From positions 682,001-746,000 of the forward strand of contig NZ_CP057483.1 in the NCBI RefSeq assembly GCF_013836145.1: a stretch of 64,000 bases of DNA. The letters run 5' to 3'. The position numbers and the translations under genes are program-made. The notes under the pieces are model-generated. The model did no database searches, was not told the DNA's origin, and saw only the letters and a program-made list of their open reading frames with translations. The DNA is from Citrobacter sp. RHB25-C09. GTDB taxonomy: Bacteria; Pseudomonadota; Gammaproteobacteria; Enterobacterales; Enterobacteriaceae. Of the stretch, positions 25,237 through 34,409 are shown piece by piece. The first letter of the stretch is position 1. The number at the start of each line of letters is the position of its first letter.

Positions 25237-26493
25237 TTAATGTGCGATGGTCTGCGTACCTGCCTGAGCCGGAACGTGTTTGTACTTAAACAGCGCTACA
25301 AACGCGAAGGCCAGTACCAGCGAGTAACCCGCGAAGATCAACCATACGGTCTGCCAGTCAGTAATGCCGTTCTGAGTATACATTTCCACCACTTTACCGC
25401 TCACCACGCCACCCAGGATGCAGCCGAAGCCGTTGGTCATCATCAGGAACATCCCCTGCGCACTGGCGCGGATTTCCGGGCGAACTTCTTTTTCCACAAA
25501 TACCGAACCGGAGATGTTGAAGAAGTCGAAGGCGCAACCGTAGACAATCATCGACAATACCAGCAGCACGGTACCGAACGGCGTCGGGTCACCATAGGCG
25601 AACAAACCGAAGCGCAGCATCCACGCGATGATACTGATCAGCATGACATTTTTGATGCCGTAGCGGCTCAGGAAGAACGGGATCGTCAGGATGAACAACG
25701 TTTCGGAGATCTGCGAAATCGACATCATCACCGACGCATGTTCCACGATAAAGCTGCCGGAGAAGAGAGGGTTATTATCGAAGCTGTGCAGGAAGGTGTT
25801 ACCGAACATATTGGTAATCTGCAGCTCTGCGCCCAGCATCATCGAGAAAATAAAGAAGATCGCCATGCGCTTGTTTTTAAACAGGGCAAACGCATCCAGA
25901 CCCAGCATCGCGGTCCAGCTTTGGTTTTTCTGCTGGTTAGCGACTGGAATATGCGGCAGCGTGAAGGTAAAGAGCACCAGCACTACAGAGAGTACGGCAC
26001 CGATATACAGCTGCATGTGGCTCAGTTCGAAGCCAGAGAAGCTCACCGCCCACATAGCAATAATAAAGCCGATGGTGCCCCAGATGCGGATTGGCGGGAA
26101 GTCGGTCACGATGTCCATTCCCGCAGACTGGAGGCGGTAATAAGAGATCGTATTGATCAAGCCCAGCGTTGGCATATAGGCCAGCGAGTTCAGCAAGATA
26201 ACAAAGAACATCGCTCCGGGCGTGGTGACTTCGGCAGCCATAAATAACGTTGCCGCGCCCACCGCGTGACAAATGGCATAGACCCATTTTGCACTCAGCC
26301 ATTTATCCGCCACGATCCCTAACAGCGTCGGCATCAGGACGGCGGCGATCCCCAGTGAGCTATACACTGCGCCAATAGAAGCACCGTCAAATTTGAGGGT
26401 GACGAACATATAGGAGCCGAGGGTGGTCAGCCAGCTTCCCCACAGACAGAACTGCAGAAAGGAGAGTATTTTCAGCTGCAGCTTAAGATTCAT
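25237..26493 (-). CDS. nupG: nucleoside:proton symporter NupG
   Basis: Twelve-helix MFS permease for purine and pyrimidine nucleosides. The start at 26493 (MNLKLQLKILSFLQFCLWGSW) has a purine-rich TGAGGAAAT upstream and gives 418 residues, equal to E. coli NupG; the longer frame upstream is not supported. The conserved FCLWGSWLTTLGSYMF in helix 1 and GIVADKWLSAKWVY in loop 2-3 identify the NHS family. Confidence 0.96.
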   Translation of the reverse strand: MNLKLQLKILSFLQFCLWGSWLTTLGSYMFVTLKFDGASIGAVYSSLGIAAVLMPTLLGIVADKWLSAKWVYAICHAVGAATLFMAAEVTTPGAMFFVILLNSLAYMPTLGLINTISYYRLQSAGMDIVTDFPPIRIWGTIGFIIAMWAVSFSGFELSHMQLYIGAVLSVVLVLFTFTLPHIPVANQQKNQSWTAMLGLDAFALFKNKRMAIFFIFSMMLGAELQITNMFGNTFLHSFDNNPLFSGSFIVEHASVMMSISQISETLFILTIPFFLSRYGIKNVMLISIIAWMLRFGLFAYGDPTPFGTVLLVLSMIVYGCAFDFFNISGSVFVEKEVRPEIRASAQGMFLMMTNGFGCILGGVVSGKVVEMYTQNGITDWQTVWLIFAGYSLVLAFAFVALFKYKHVPAQAGTQTIAH

Positions 26494-26700
26494 GTTAATT
26501 TCCTCACACCAAAATGCGGATGGATGTTTCAATTGGCACATTCGCCGTTGCAATATGATGTGATTCTATCAATGAGTGCGGATGTTTTTTTGTTACCTGC
26601 GACAAATAATTGCAAACAATTCCTTTTTTGCAATGCAAAAGAGTGACGAAGTTAACATTTTGGGGTTGCCCGCTCGTCGGCTTAACCGGGAGCGGGCAGG
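26494..26700 (-). promoter_or_regulatory. nupG/mltC intergenic control region
   Basis: The stretch upstream of nupG holds TTGCAAT-type repeats (for example near 26550, 26610 and 26630) and a TGTGATTCTATCAATG motif near 26560 that resembles a CRP site. This is the arrangement known for CytR/CRP-controlled nupG, but the individual sites are assigned by eye only. Confidence 0.4.
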
Positions 26701-26704
26701 GCGT

Positions 26705-27787
26705 TTATTTACGCCGATAGGATTTTTGTGCCGAATTCACTTTATACAAATAGCGACGTGATTCAGCCGAAGGGTGGCGGGTAGTCAGTGTCTGGTAAAC
26801 ATCTCCAGGCGTCATGCTGTTGATGATATTAGCCGCCTGAATTTTATCGTTCGAGAACACGCGTAAAACGCTGCCTGCGCCGCCGTTATAGGCAGTGATG
26901 ACCGCATAGCGTCGTGAGGTCGGGTTATCAATGCCGCCTAAATAGACGTTATTGAGTATCGCCAGATACGCGGTACCGGTATCAATGTTGCTGGCCGGAT
27001 CGAACAGATAGCTGCGGCTTGGCGTACCCGAGCGCCCTTGCGAACGATAGACGTCTTTCCCGGCGGTATGCTGCACGACCTGCATCAGACCCAGCGCATC
27101 AGAACGGCTGACCGCGTAAGGGTTAAATGATGATTCAGTTTGCATGATCGCCAGAATCAGCGACTCGTCGATACCGTATTTATGCGAGGCCTGGCGGACC
27201 ATGCCGAGGTATTTGTGCGCACGTTTATCCAGGTGATTCGGCACCAGGTTTATCGTCACGCTGAAGATCTTACGGATACCGTTACTGCGGCTTTTCAGGC
27301 GCGTTTGTAACAGATAATCGGCGAAGCTGGTGGCGCGTCCTTCCCAGCGGATAGGTTGCCCGGTGTGATCGAGCACCTGACCGTACAGAAACGGCTCACG
27401 CGAAATCTGAATGTCATCGACGTCAGAATAAAGGTCGACCGAGCTGGGATCGTCCCCCATCAGCAGCGTTTTGATGATGGCGCGACGCAAATGGCCTGCG
27501 GGGTCAGTTCCGGCGATGGTTTCTACGGTCATGGTACCGGCATCGAAGTTAATGTGACTGCGTGTTTGGTACTGATCGGTATACTTCACATAGTCCTTCG
27601 GACCGGCGATCAGGACTTCCTGGTAGCCCCACAGATTTTCAATGTTGTGGGCAAATTGCCCCATGAGAATATCAAAACCGTTGGTATCCTTGACCCAGGC
27701 TTCATTATAAGAATCGCCTTTTTTGGTCGAACTGGAGCAGGAGATGAGCAACGGCGCAATAACAGCAAGCGCGAGTAATTTTTTCAT
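26705..27787 (-). CDS. mltC: membrane-bound lytic murein transglycosylase C
   Basis: Outer-membrane lipoprotein that cleaves peptidoglycan glycan strands to 1,6-anhydromuropeptides. A lipoprotein signal ends at LLISCSSS (Cys ~17). An N-terminal MltC-specific domain precedes the SLT-type catalytic domain with the glutamate in IMQTESSFNPYAVS, then ALGLMQV and AYNGG motifs. Two adjacent ATGs are possible; the one at 27787 leaves CCGGA at a workable spacing and gives 360 residues (E. coli 359). yggX and mutY lie upstream in the same direction. Confidence 0.95.
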   Translation of the reverse strand: MKKLLALAVIAPLLISCSSSTKKGDSYNEAWVKDTNGFDILMGQFAHNIENLWGYQEVLIAGPKDYVKYTDQYQTRSHINFDAGTMTVETIAGTDPAGHLRRAIIKTLLMGDDPSSVDLYSDVDDIQISREPFLYGQVLDHTGQPIRWEGRATSFADYLLQTRLKSRSNGIRKIFSVTINLVPNHLDKRAHKYLGMVRQASHKYGIDESLILAIMQTESSFNPYAVSRSDALGLMQVVQHTAGKDVYRSQGRSGTPSRSYLFDPASNIDTGTAYLAILNNVYLGGIDNPTSRRYAVITAYNGGAGSVLRVFSNDKIQAANIINSMTPGDVYQTLTTRHPSAESRRYLYKVNSAQKSYRRK

Positions 27788-27843
27788 CATTCCGGGAGTG
27801 CGTGTTGTGTTTGTTGTTTTGAAAGGCCCAGATTTAATCGTTG

Positions 27844-27868
27844 GCCGGATAACGCAGCGCTATCCGGC
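27844..27868. repeat. REP-like hairpin between yggX and mltC
   Basis: GCCGGATA … TATCCGGC, an 8-bp stem with a 9-nt loop. It resembles half of a REP unit and sits just after yggX. Confidence 0.6.
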
Positions 27869-27876
27869 AACGGTTC

Positions 27877-28146
27877 TTATGATTCTGGCGTATACCCTTC
27901 AATGTGAACGTCCTTACCTTCAAACAGGAAGTTGATCATCTCCTGCTCCAGCAGCTTACGATGCTCGACGTTCATCATATTGAGTTTCTTTTCGTTGATC
28001 AGCATGGTCTGCTTCTGTTGCCACTGCGCCCACGCTTCTTTCGAAATCTCGTTGTAAATGCGTTTTCCCAGCTCGCCGGGGTACAACTGGAAGTCCTGAC
28101 CTTCTGCTTCACGTTGCAGGAACGTGCAAAAAATTGTTCTGCTCAT
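27877..28146 (-). CDS. yggX: iron-trafficking/oxidative protection protein YggX
   Basis: A small cytoplasmic protein that protects Fe-S clusters against oxidation and is linked to iron handling. 89 residues, two fewer than E. coli, because the C-terminal Lys pair is replaced by a stop after GYTPES. The functional Cys7 is in MSRTIFCTFLQREAEG. It follows mutY after 27 nt, and the pairing of an Fe-S DNA glycosylase with YggX is conserved in enterics. Confidence 0.95.
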   Translation of the reverse strand: MSRTIFCTFLQREAEGQDFQLYPGELGKRIYNEISKEAWAQWQQKQTMLINEKKLNMMNVEHRKLLEQEMINFLFEGKDVHIEGYTPES

Positions 28147-28173
28147 AACAAATCCTCTTATTCGACCGCTGCG

Positions 28174-29226
28174 TTAAACGGGCGCACCGGTACGTAACTG
28201 CTGTATTAAACGCTCCACGGGAGCAGCCAGACCAACGGATGGCGGTTGCGCTAAGTTATACCAGAGCGCGTTACCTTCATCCATGCAGGAAACTGATGAG
28301 GACACAGTAAGCCACATAGGCACAATATCCAGATGGAAATGGCTGAAGGTATGACGAAAGGCGTTTAGCTGGGTCAGATTATCAGCGTTCAGATGCCGTT
28401 GCGCCAGCCATTCACGTAGTTCCTCTTCGCTGGAGAACTGTGGGAAACAGTATAATCCGCCCCACAATCCACTGAGGGGACGCTGCGACAGCAGCACCTC
28501 ATCCTCATGCTGCATCAGCAGAAAATAACCGGTTCGCTCCGGCAGCGTTTGTTTCGGTTTTTTGCCAGGGTACAACGACCAGCTTTCATTTGCGGCGGCA
28601 ATACATCCGTTCTGCAAAGGGCACAGCGCACACTTAGGTTTTGATCGCGTACAAACCATCGCGCCTAAATCCATCATCGCCTGGTTAAAACGCTCCACGC
28701 CATTAACCGGCGTCACGTCTTCGCTCAGCGCCCACAGCGTATTCTCGACCTCTTTTTTTCCTGGCCAGCCGCTAACAGCATAGCAGCGAGCCAGTACGCG
28801 TTTTACGTTACCGTCGAGAATCGGAAAAGGTTTACCCAGTGAGAGAGAAAGCACAGCCCCTGCGGTTGAACGGCCAACGCCAGGCAGGGCGGCCACTTCG
28901 TCGAAGGTTTGCGGAAAAACGCCGTTGTGCAGCGTGGCGACCTGCTGAGCCGCCTTGTGCAGATTGCGCGCGCGGGCGTAATAGCCCAGCCCGGTCCACA
29001 GGTGCAGTACTTCATCCAGCGGCGCGTTAGCAAGGTCAGTCACCGTTGGGAAGCGGGCCATAAAGCGTTCAAAATAGGGGATAACCGTCGCAACCTGAGT
29101 CTGTTGCAGCATCACTTCTGAGAGCCATACTTTGTAAGGCGTCTTATCGATTTGCCAGGGCAGGGTTTTTCGCCCGTATTTATCGTACCAGTCCAGAACC
29201 TGGGCTGAAAATTGAGACGCTTGCAT
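28174..29226 (-). CDS. mutY: A/G-specific adenine DNA glycosylase MutY
   Basis: Removes adenine mispaired with 8-oxoguanine. The ATG at 29226 (MQASQFSAQVLDWYDKYGRK) gives 350 residues, equal to E. coli. The catalytic Glu is in EVMLQQTQV, the helix-hairpin-helix is LPGVGRSTAGAV with the Asp in ILDGNV, and the [4Fe-4S] ligands are in CTRSKPKCALCPLQNGC. A C-terminal NUDIX-like domain recognises 8-oxoG. It is divergent from trmB. Confidence 0.97.
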   Translation of the reverse strand: MQASQFSAQVLDWYDKYGRKTLPWQIDKTPYKVWLSEVMLQQTQVATVIPYFERFMARFPTVTDLANAPLDEVLHLWTGLGYYARARNLHKAAQQVATLHNGVFPQTFDEVAALPGVGRSTAGAVLSLSLGKPFPILDGNVKRVLARCYAVSGWPGKKEVENTLWALSEDVTPVNGVERFNQAMMDLGAMVCTRSKPKCALCPLQNGCIAAANESWSLYPGKKPKQTLPERTGYFLLMQHEDEVLLSQRPLSGLWGGLYCFPQFSSEEELREWLAQRHLNADNLTQLNAFRHTFSHFHLDIVPMWLTVSSSVSCMDEGNALWYNLAQPPSVGLAAPVERLIQQLRTGAPV

Positions 29227-29388
29227 GGTCACCGAATTCTTTAGTGTTGGGGGCGAGATTCCAGCACAGAGGCAACGGGGTGTAAACCGGAACTTTCCGC
29301 AGCTCACACTCTTCCTTTACTTGCATCCGGCAACTAACTTTGGATAATGCCCGTTTTCAGACCTCAATCACAAGCAGACTTAACTTTT

Positions 29389-30108
29389 ATGAAAAACGAC
29401 GTCATCTCAGCGGAATTTGATGAAAACGGCCGTCCACTGCGCCGGATTCGTAGCTTCGTTCGTCGCCAGGGGCGACTGACGAAAGGGCAGGAACACGCGC
29501 TGGAAAATTACTGGCCGGTGATGGGCGTTGAGTTCAGCGAAGAATCTGTTGATTTCGCCGCGCTGTTTGGCCGTGAAGGACCGGTTACGCTTGAGATTGG
29601 TTTCGGCATGGGTGCCTCTCTGGTGGCGATGGCCAAAGCGCGCCCGGAACAGAATTTCCTCGGCATTGAAGTCCATTCACCGGGCGTCGGCGCGTGCCTG
29701 TCATCTGCCCATGAAGAGGGTGTCGAAAACCTGCGAGTGATGTGTCACGACGCCGTCGAAGTGCTGCATAAAATGATTCCTGACAATTCTTTAACCATGG
29801 TACAGCTCTTTTTCCCTGACCCGTGGCATAAAGCGCGTCATAATAAACGCCGTATCGTTCAGGTTCCCTTTGCGGAGTTGGTTAAAAGTAAACTGAAGCT
29901 GGGCGGCGTGTTCCATATGGCGACCGACTGGGAAGCCTATGCAGAACACATGCTGGAAGTGATGTCCTCCATCGACGGGTACAAAAACCTGTCAGAGAGT
30001 AACGATTATGTACCGCGCCCGGAATCGCGCCCGGTAACCAAATTTGAACAACGTGGCCATCGTCTTGGTCACGGCGTATGGGACTTAATGTTCGAGAGGG
30101 TGAAATAA
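29389..30108 (+). CDS. trmB: tRNA (guanine-N7)-methyltransferase TrmB
   Basis: Makes m7G46 in tRNA variable loops. The ATG at 29389 (MKNDVISAEF) gives 239 residues as in E. coli; a further upstream ATG is less likely. The SAM-binding LEIGFGMGASL and the family motif FFPDPWHKARHNKRR are intact. Its stop overlaps the yggL start by one base. Confidence 0.96.
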   Translation: MKNDVISAEFDENGRPLRRIRSFVRRQGRLTKGQEHALENYWPVMGVEFSEESVDFAALFGREGPVTLEIGFGMGASLVAMAKARPEQNFLGIEVHSPGVGACLSSAHEEGVENLRVMCHDAVEVLHKMIPDNSLTMVQLFFPDPWHKARHNKRRIVQVPFAELVKSKLKLGGVFHMATDWEAYAEHMLEVMSSIDGYKNLSESNDYVPRPESRPVTKFEQRGHRLGHGVWDLMFERVK

Positions 30109-30434
30109 TGGCAAAGAACCGTAGCCGTCGTCTGCGTAAAAAAATGCACATTGACGAATTCCAGGAGTTAGGGTTTTCGGTGGCATGGCGTTTCCCGGAA
30201 GGCACCACAGGCGAGCAGGTTGATAAACTCGTCGACGACTTTATCAATGACGTCATCGAGCCAAATAAACTGGCCTTTGACGGCAGCGGCTATCTGGCCT
30301 GGGAAGGTCTGATCTGCATGCAGGAAATTGGCAAATGCACTGAAGAACATCAGGCCGTTGTGCGTAAGTGGCTGGAAGAGCATAAGCTTGAAGAAGTGCG
30401 TACCAGCGAACTTTTCGACGTTTGGTGGGACTAA
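30108..30434 (+). CDS. yggL: DUF469 protein YggL
   Basis: A 108-residue soluble protein of the YggL/DUF469 family, same length as in E. coli. It starts at the ATG that overlaps the trmB stop (TAATG). It is basic at the N-terminus (MAKNRSRRLRKKMH) and acidic later. A link to the ribosome has been suggested, but the role is not settled. It probably forms an operon with trmB. Confidence 0.93.
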   Translation: MAKNRSRRLRKKMHIDEFQELGFSVAWRFPEGTTGEQVDKLVDDFINDVIEPNKLAFDGSGYLAWEGLICMQEIGKCTEEHQAVVRKWLEEHKLEEVRTSELFDVWWD

Positions 30435-30486
30435 CAAAACATACGGGGCCAGCAATTGCTGGCCCGATTTGTCTTGAGGGAAAGTT

Positions 30487-31206
30487 ATGATGCGCAAAAT
30501 GCTGCTGGCGGCAGCGCTTTCTGTTACCGCAATGACCGCTCACGCAGATTACCAGTGCAGCGTTAACCCGCGTGATGATGTGATTCTGAGTCCGCAAACG
30601 GTGCAGGTGAAGGGCGAGAACGGCAATCTGGTTATCACGCCTGACGGCAACGTCATGTACAACGGTAAACAATACACGCTTAGCGCCGTACAGCGTGAGC
30701 AGGCGAGAGATTACCAGGCGGATCTGCGAAGCGCCCTGCCCTGGATTGACGAAGGTGCCAGAAACCGAGTGGAAAAAGGCCGCGTGGCGCTGGATAAAAT
30801 CATCGCCAAAGAAGTGGGCGAAAGCAGCAACATGCGTGGTCGTCTGACCAAACTCGATGCCCAGTTGAAAGAGCAGATGAATCGCATCATTGAGCACCGT
30901 ACCGACGGCCTGACCTTCCACTATAAAGCCATTGACCAGGTGCGCTCTGAGGGGCAGCAGCTGGTGAACCAGGCAATGGGCGGCATTCTGCAGGACAGCA
31001 TCAACGAGATGGGAGCCAAAGCGGTGCTCAAAGGCGGCGGTAATCCATTGCAGGGCGTGCTGGGTAGCCTCGGTGGCTTACAAACCTCTATTCAGGACGA
31101 ATGGAAGAAGCAGGAAAAAGACTTCCAGCAGTTCGGTAAAGATGTCTGTAGCCGCGTTGTCACGCTGGAAGACAGTCGCAAGGCGCTGGTCAGCAGCCTG
31201 AAATAA
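30487..31206 (+). CDS. yggN: DUF2884 periplasmic protein YggN
   Basis: A 239-residue protein with a signal peptide (MMRKMLLAAALSVTAMTAHA, cleavage before DYQC), so periplasmic. Helical, Gln- and Glu-rich after residue 60. The length and sequence match E. coli YggN; function is unknown. A second ATG directly follows the first. A clear terminator follows. Confidence 0.92.
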   Translation: MMRKMLLAAALSVTAMTAHADYQCSVNPRDDVILSPQTVQVKGENGNLVITPDGNVMYNGKQYTLSAVQREQARDYQADLRSALPWIDEGARNRVEKGRVALDKIIAKEVGESSNMRGRLTKLDAQLKEQMNRIIEHRTDGLTFHYKAIDQVRSEGQQLVNQAMGGILQDSINEMGAKAVLKGGGNPLQGVLGSLGGLQTSIQDEWKKQEKDFQQFGKDVCSRVVTLEDSRKALVSSLK

Positions 31207-31222
31207 TCCCGTCATAAAAAAC

Positions 31223-31256
31223 AATGGCACAGATCGTCTCTGTGCCATTTTGTTTT
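31223..31256 (+). terminator. Rho-independent terminator of yggN
   Basis: AATGGCACAGA, loop TCGTC, TCTGTGCCATT followed by TTGTTTTC; 11-bp perfect stem. Confidence 0.93.
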
Positions 31257-31395
31257 CTCGTTTTGCTTCATTTTGATATCAAGCTCTAAATTTAACATTT
31301 CTCATAATATATTTATCTGGTTAATCGGAGGGTGTCACATTATTCATCTGTAACATTGGGATAATGCGGCAAATTCACGTAACTGGAGAAATAAC

Positions 31396-32442
31396 ATGGA
31401 GTTTTTCAAGAAAACGGCACTTGCCGCATTGGTTATGGGCTTTAGCGGTGCTGCACTGGCTTTACCAAATGTCACCATTCTGGCGACCGGGGGAACCATC
31501 GCCGGTGGCGGTGACTCCGCGACCAAATCCAATTACACGGCGGGTAAGGTGGGTGTACAAAACCTGGTGAATGCCGTTCCCCAGCTTAAGGACATTGCGA
31601 ACGTTAAAGGCGAGCAGGTCGTCAATATTGGTTCGCAGGACATGAATGATGAGGTCTGGCTGACGCTGGCGAAGAAGATCAACGCCGACTGTGATAATAC
31701 CGATGGGTTCGTGATTACCCACGGTACGGACACCATGGAAGAAACCGCTTATTTCCTCGACCTGACCGTGAAGTGTAATAAGCCAGTGGTGCTGGTGGGG
31801 GCAATGCGTCCATCCACCGGGATGAGTGCAGACGGTCCGTTTAACCTGTATAACGCGGTAGTCACAGCAGCGGACAAAGCTTCTGCTAACCGTGGCGTGC
31901 TGGTGGTCATGAACGATACGGTTCTTGACGGCCGCGACGTGACCAAAACCAATACCACTGATGTCGCGACCTTTAAATCCGTGAACTATGGACCGCTGGG
32001 TTACATTCATAACGGTAAGATTGACTATCAGCGCACGCCGGCGCGTAAGCACACCACCTCTACTCCGTTCGATGTTTCTAAACTGAGCGAACTGCCGAAA
32101 GTCGGCATCGTTTACAGCTATGCCAACGCCTCTGACCTTCCTGCTAAAGCGCTGATTGATGCGGGCTACGCAGGGATTGTGACTGCCGGTGTTGGTAACG
32201 GTAACCTGTATAAAACTATGTTTGATACGCTGGCGACCGCCGCGCAGAAAGGGACGTTAGTCGTGCGTTCCTCCCGTGTTCCAACGGGGGCTACCACTCA
32301 GGATGCAGAAATCGATGATGCGAAGTATGGTTTCGTTGCGTCTGGTTCACTGAACCCGCAGAAAGCGCGCGTTCTGCTGCAACTGGCTCTGACGCAGACC
32401 AAAGATCCGCAGCAGATCCAGACCATGTTTAATCAGTACTAA
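31396..32442 (+). CDS. ansB: periplasmic L-asparaginase II AnsB
   Basis: High-affinity asparaginase that makes aspartate (and then fumarate as an anaerobic acceptor). 348 residues with a 22-residue signal peptide (…GAALA before LPNVTIL). The two catalytic threonine regions are ATGGTIAGGG and HGTDTMEETAYFL, and the conserved K is in VVLVGAMRPS context downstream. In E. coli it is controlled by CRP and FNR; the AT-rich upstream region here would carry such sites, but none matched well. It is followed by a REP element and a convergent TRAP operon. Confidence 0.96.
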   Translation: MEFFKKTALAALVMGFSGAALALPNVTILATGGTIAGGGDSATKSNYTAGKVGVQNLVNAVPQLKDIANVKGEQVVNIGSQDMNDEVWLTLAKKINADCDNTDGFVITHGTDTMEETAYFLDLTVKCNKPVVLVGAMRPSTGMSADGPFNLYNAVVTAADKASANRGVLVVMNDTVLDGRDVTKTNTTDVATFKSVNYGPLGYIHNGKIDYQRTPARKHTTSTPFDVSKLSELPKVGIVYSYANASDLPAKALIDAGYAGIVTAGVGNGNLYKTMFDTLATAAQKGTLVVRSSRVPTGATTQDAEIDDAKYGFVASGSLNPQKARVLLQLALTQTKDPQQIQTMFNQY

Positions 32443-32469
32443 CACGGAACGCATTAACGGTCCGATAAG

Positions 32470-32512
32470 AAATGCCGGATGGCGGCACTAAGTGCCTTAT
32501 CCGGCCTACAAC
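32470..32512. repeat. REP element
   Basis: ATGCCGGATGGCGGC…GCCTTATCCGGCCTACAA, one full unit between the convergent ansB and TRAP operons. Confidence 0.85.
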
Positions 32513-32557
32513 GAGTAACAATAGCCGGATGAGGGCATGTCCTCACCCGGTTTTCTT

Positions 32558-33859
32558 TTACATCAATCCCAACAACTGTGGAACAAACAGGGAAATCTGC
32601 GGGATATAGGTGATCATCATCAGCGCGATCAGCAGCGCGGCATAGAACGGCAGCAGCGGTTGAATGAGCTGCTGTATCTTCACCCCGGAAATCGAACAGC
32701 CAACAAACAACGCGCTTCCCACCGGTGGGGTCAGCAGGCCGATACACAGATTCGACACCATCATAATGCCGAAGTGGACCGGGTCCATGCCCAGCTCCTG
32801 CGCAATCGGCAGAAAGATTGGGGTAAAGATCAGCACAGCAGGTGTCATATCCATAAAGATGCCGACAATCAGCAGCACGATATTGATTAACAACAGGATG
32901 ATGAGCGGATTATCCGAAATGCCCATTAGCGTATCGCTGATCATGTAAGGAATGTCCGCGTTGGTCATTGCCCATGACATACCCACCGAGAAGCCGATCA
33001 GCAACAGGACGATCGAGGTCGTCACCACCGATTCCAGGATCAATTTCGGCAGATCGCGCCATTTCACTTCGCGATAAATCAGCACAGATAGAATGAAGGT
33101 ATAAACCACGGCGATAGCTGAAGCCTCGGTCGCGGTAAAGATCCCGCCGAGAATGCCGCCCATCACGATAATCACCAGCAGCAGACTTGGCAGCGCATCC
33201 AGCAGCGCTTTAAACGCCTGTGCGCAGGTCGGTCGTTCAGAAAGCGGGTAGTTGCGACGTCTGGCGATAATCGCGCACACCACCATAATCGCCAGCCCCA
33301 TCAGGATCCCTGGCAGGTAGCCCGCCATAAACAATGACGCAACCGAAACGCCACCCGCGGTCAGGGAAAAAACGATCAACACGTTGGACGGTGGGATCAA
33401 CAGACCGGTAATGCAGGATGAAACGTTCACTGCGGTGGAAAACGTCGGGTCATAGCCCTGCTTCGTCTGGATTGGGTTAAGCGTCCCGCCTACTGCTGCG
33501 GCAGCTGCCACAGCGGAGCCGGAGATCGATCCAAACATCATATTCGCCAGCACGTTAACGTGACCGAGCGAGCCCGGAACACGACCTACCATCACCTGCG
33601 CCAGGTTAATCAGGCGGATGGCAATCCCACCGCTGTTCATCAGCGTACCGGCGAAAATAAAGAAGGGAATGGCGAGCAGCGCAAAATTATCCAGCCCGTT
33701 CGCCAGACGCTGAGAGACGGTAATGACGGCGATATCCCAGGGGAACATCAGCAGCATCGAGGCAACGGTGGCAATGCCGATGGAAAAAGAGATAGGAACG
33801 CCGATGAACACTAACAGAAAGAAACAGCCGAAGAGGGTAAGGGCGATATAGCTATCCAT
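32558..33859 (-). CDS. dctM: TRAP transporter large membrane subunit (DctM family)
   Basis: The 12-14-helix carrier subunit of a sodium-driven TRAP system. The ATG at 33859 (MDSYIALTLFG) overlaps the dctQ stop (ATGA) and gives 433 residues, normal for DctM. Landmarks are NGLDNFALLAIPFFIFAGTLMN, GSISGSAVAAAAAVGG, GYDPTFSTAVN and FTATEASA. It works with the small subunit and the binding protein encoded upstream. The symbol marks the family, not a proven C4-dicarboxylate role. Confidence 0.93.
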   Translation of the reverse strand: MDSYIALTLFGCFFLLVFIGVPISFSIGIATVASMLLMFPWDIAVITVSQRLANGLDNFALLAIPFFIFAGTLMNSGGIAIRLINLAQVMVGRVPGSLGHVNVLANMMFGSISGSAVAAAAAVGGTLNPIQTKQGYDPTFSTAVNVSSCITGLLIPPSNVLIVFSLTAGGVSVASLFMAGYLPGILMGLAIMVVCAIIARRRNYPLSERPTCAQAFKALLDALPSLLLVIIVMGGILGGIFTATEASAIAVVYTFILSVLIYREVKWRDLPKLILESVVTTSIVLLLIGFSVGMSWAMTNADIPYMISDTLMGISDNPLIILLLINIVLLIVGIFMDMTPAVLIFTPIFLPIAQELGMDPVHFGIMMVSNLCIGLLTPPVGSALFVGCSISGVKIQQLIQPLLPFYAALLIALMMITYIPQISLFVPQLLGLM

Positions 33860-34365
33860 CAGACGACTCCCTGCGAACAATTTTTCAGTTGCTGAATGCT
33901 TTGATAAATAAACCACAGGGCATAGAACATCATCACTCCGCCACACAGCGGCAAAATAATGTACACGTAGCCCATCGGGATCTGCATTGCCGCAGAAACC
34001 TGTGCAGTCGCCAGTGTTTTGTTGATCAGTTTGATACCACCCGTCACGATGACCGAACCCGCGAAGCAGAAAATCAGTAAATTTATCAGCAAATTAAGCA
34101 GCGCTTGCTTGCGCTTATTCAGTGACATAGCGAGAAGGTCGATTGATAGATGACGCTGCGCGCCCACCGTGTAGGCGGCGCCGAGCAGGCCGACCCAGAT
34201 CATCAAAAAACGCGCAAGCTCGTCGGTTAAAGTACTTGGCTGGTTGAGTACATAACGGCTAAATACCTGCCAGACGACGCAGACAACCAGCGCAACCATG
34301 ACGATGACTGAAAATGCGGCAATGACGCGGTCTACCGCAAGTTTAAGGCGGTTAAATATCATCAT
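33859..34365 (-). CDS. dctQ: TRAP transporter small membrane subunit (DctQ family)
   Basis: A 168-residue, four-helix membrane protein. The first helix is VIAAFSVIVMVALVVCVVWQVFSRYV, with the family-typical WQVFSRYVLNQPSTLTDELARFLMIWVGLLGAAY. It bridges DctP and DctM. The gene is 44 nt downstream of dctP and overlaps dctM by the stop/start tetramer. Confidence 0.92.
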   Translation of the reverse strand: MMIFNRLKLAVDRVIAAFSVIVMVALVVCVVWQVFSRYVLNQPSTLTDELARFLMIWVGLLGAAYTVGAQRHLSIDLLAMSLNKRKQALLNLLINLLIFCFAGSVIVTGGIKLINKTLATAQVSAAMQIPMGYVYIILPLCGGVMMFYALWFIYQSIQQLKNCSQGVV

Positions 34366-34409
34366 TAAAATCCTGGTGAACTGGGCCAGAGGCTGGCCCA
34401 GAAAGATGG

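Noticed and set aside
25240..26247. 335-codon open frame antisense to nupG
   Set aside because: Antisense of a membrane protein, very rich in His, Gln and Arg; no signals.
31269..31285. TTGATATCAA as an FNR site for ansB
   Set aside because: The two half-sites lack the 4-bp spacer needed in an FNR box (TTGAT-N4-ATCAA).
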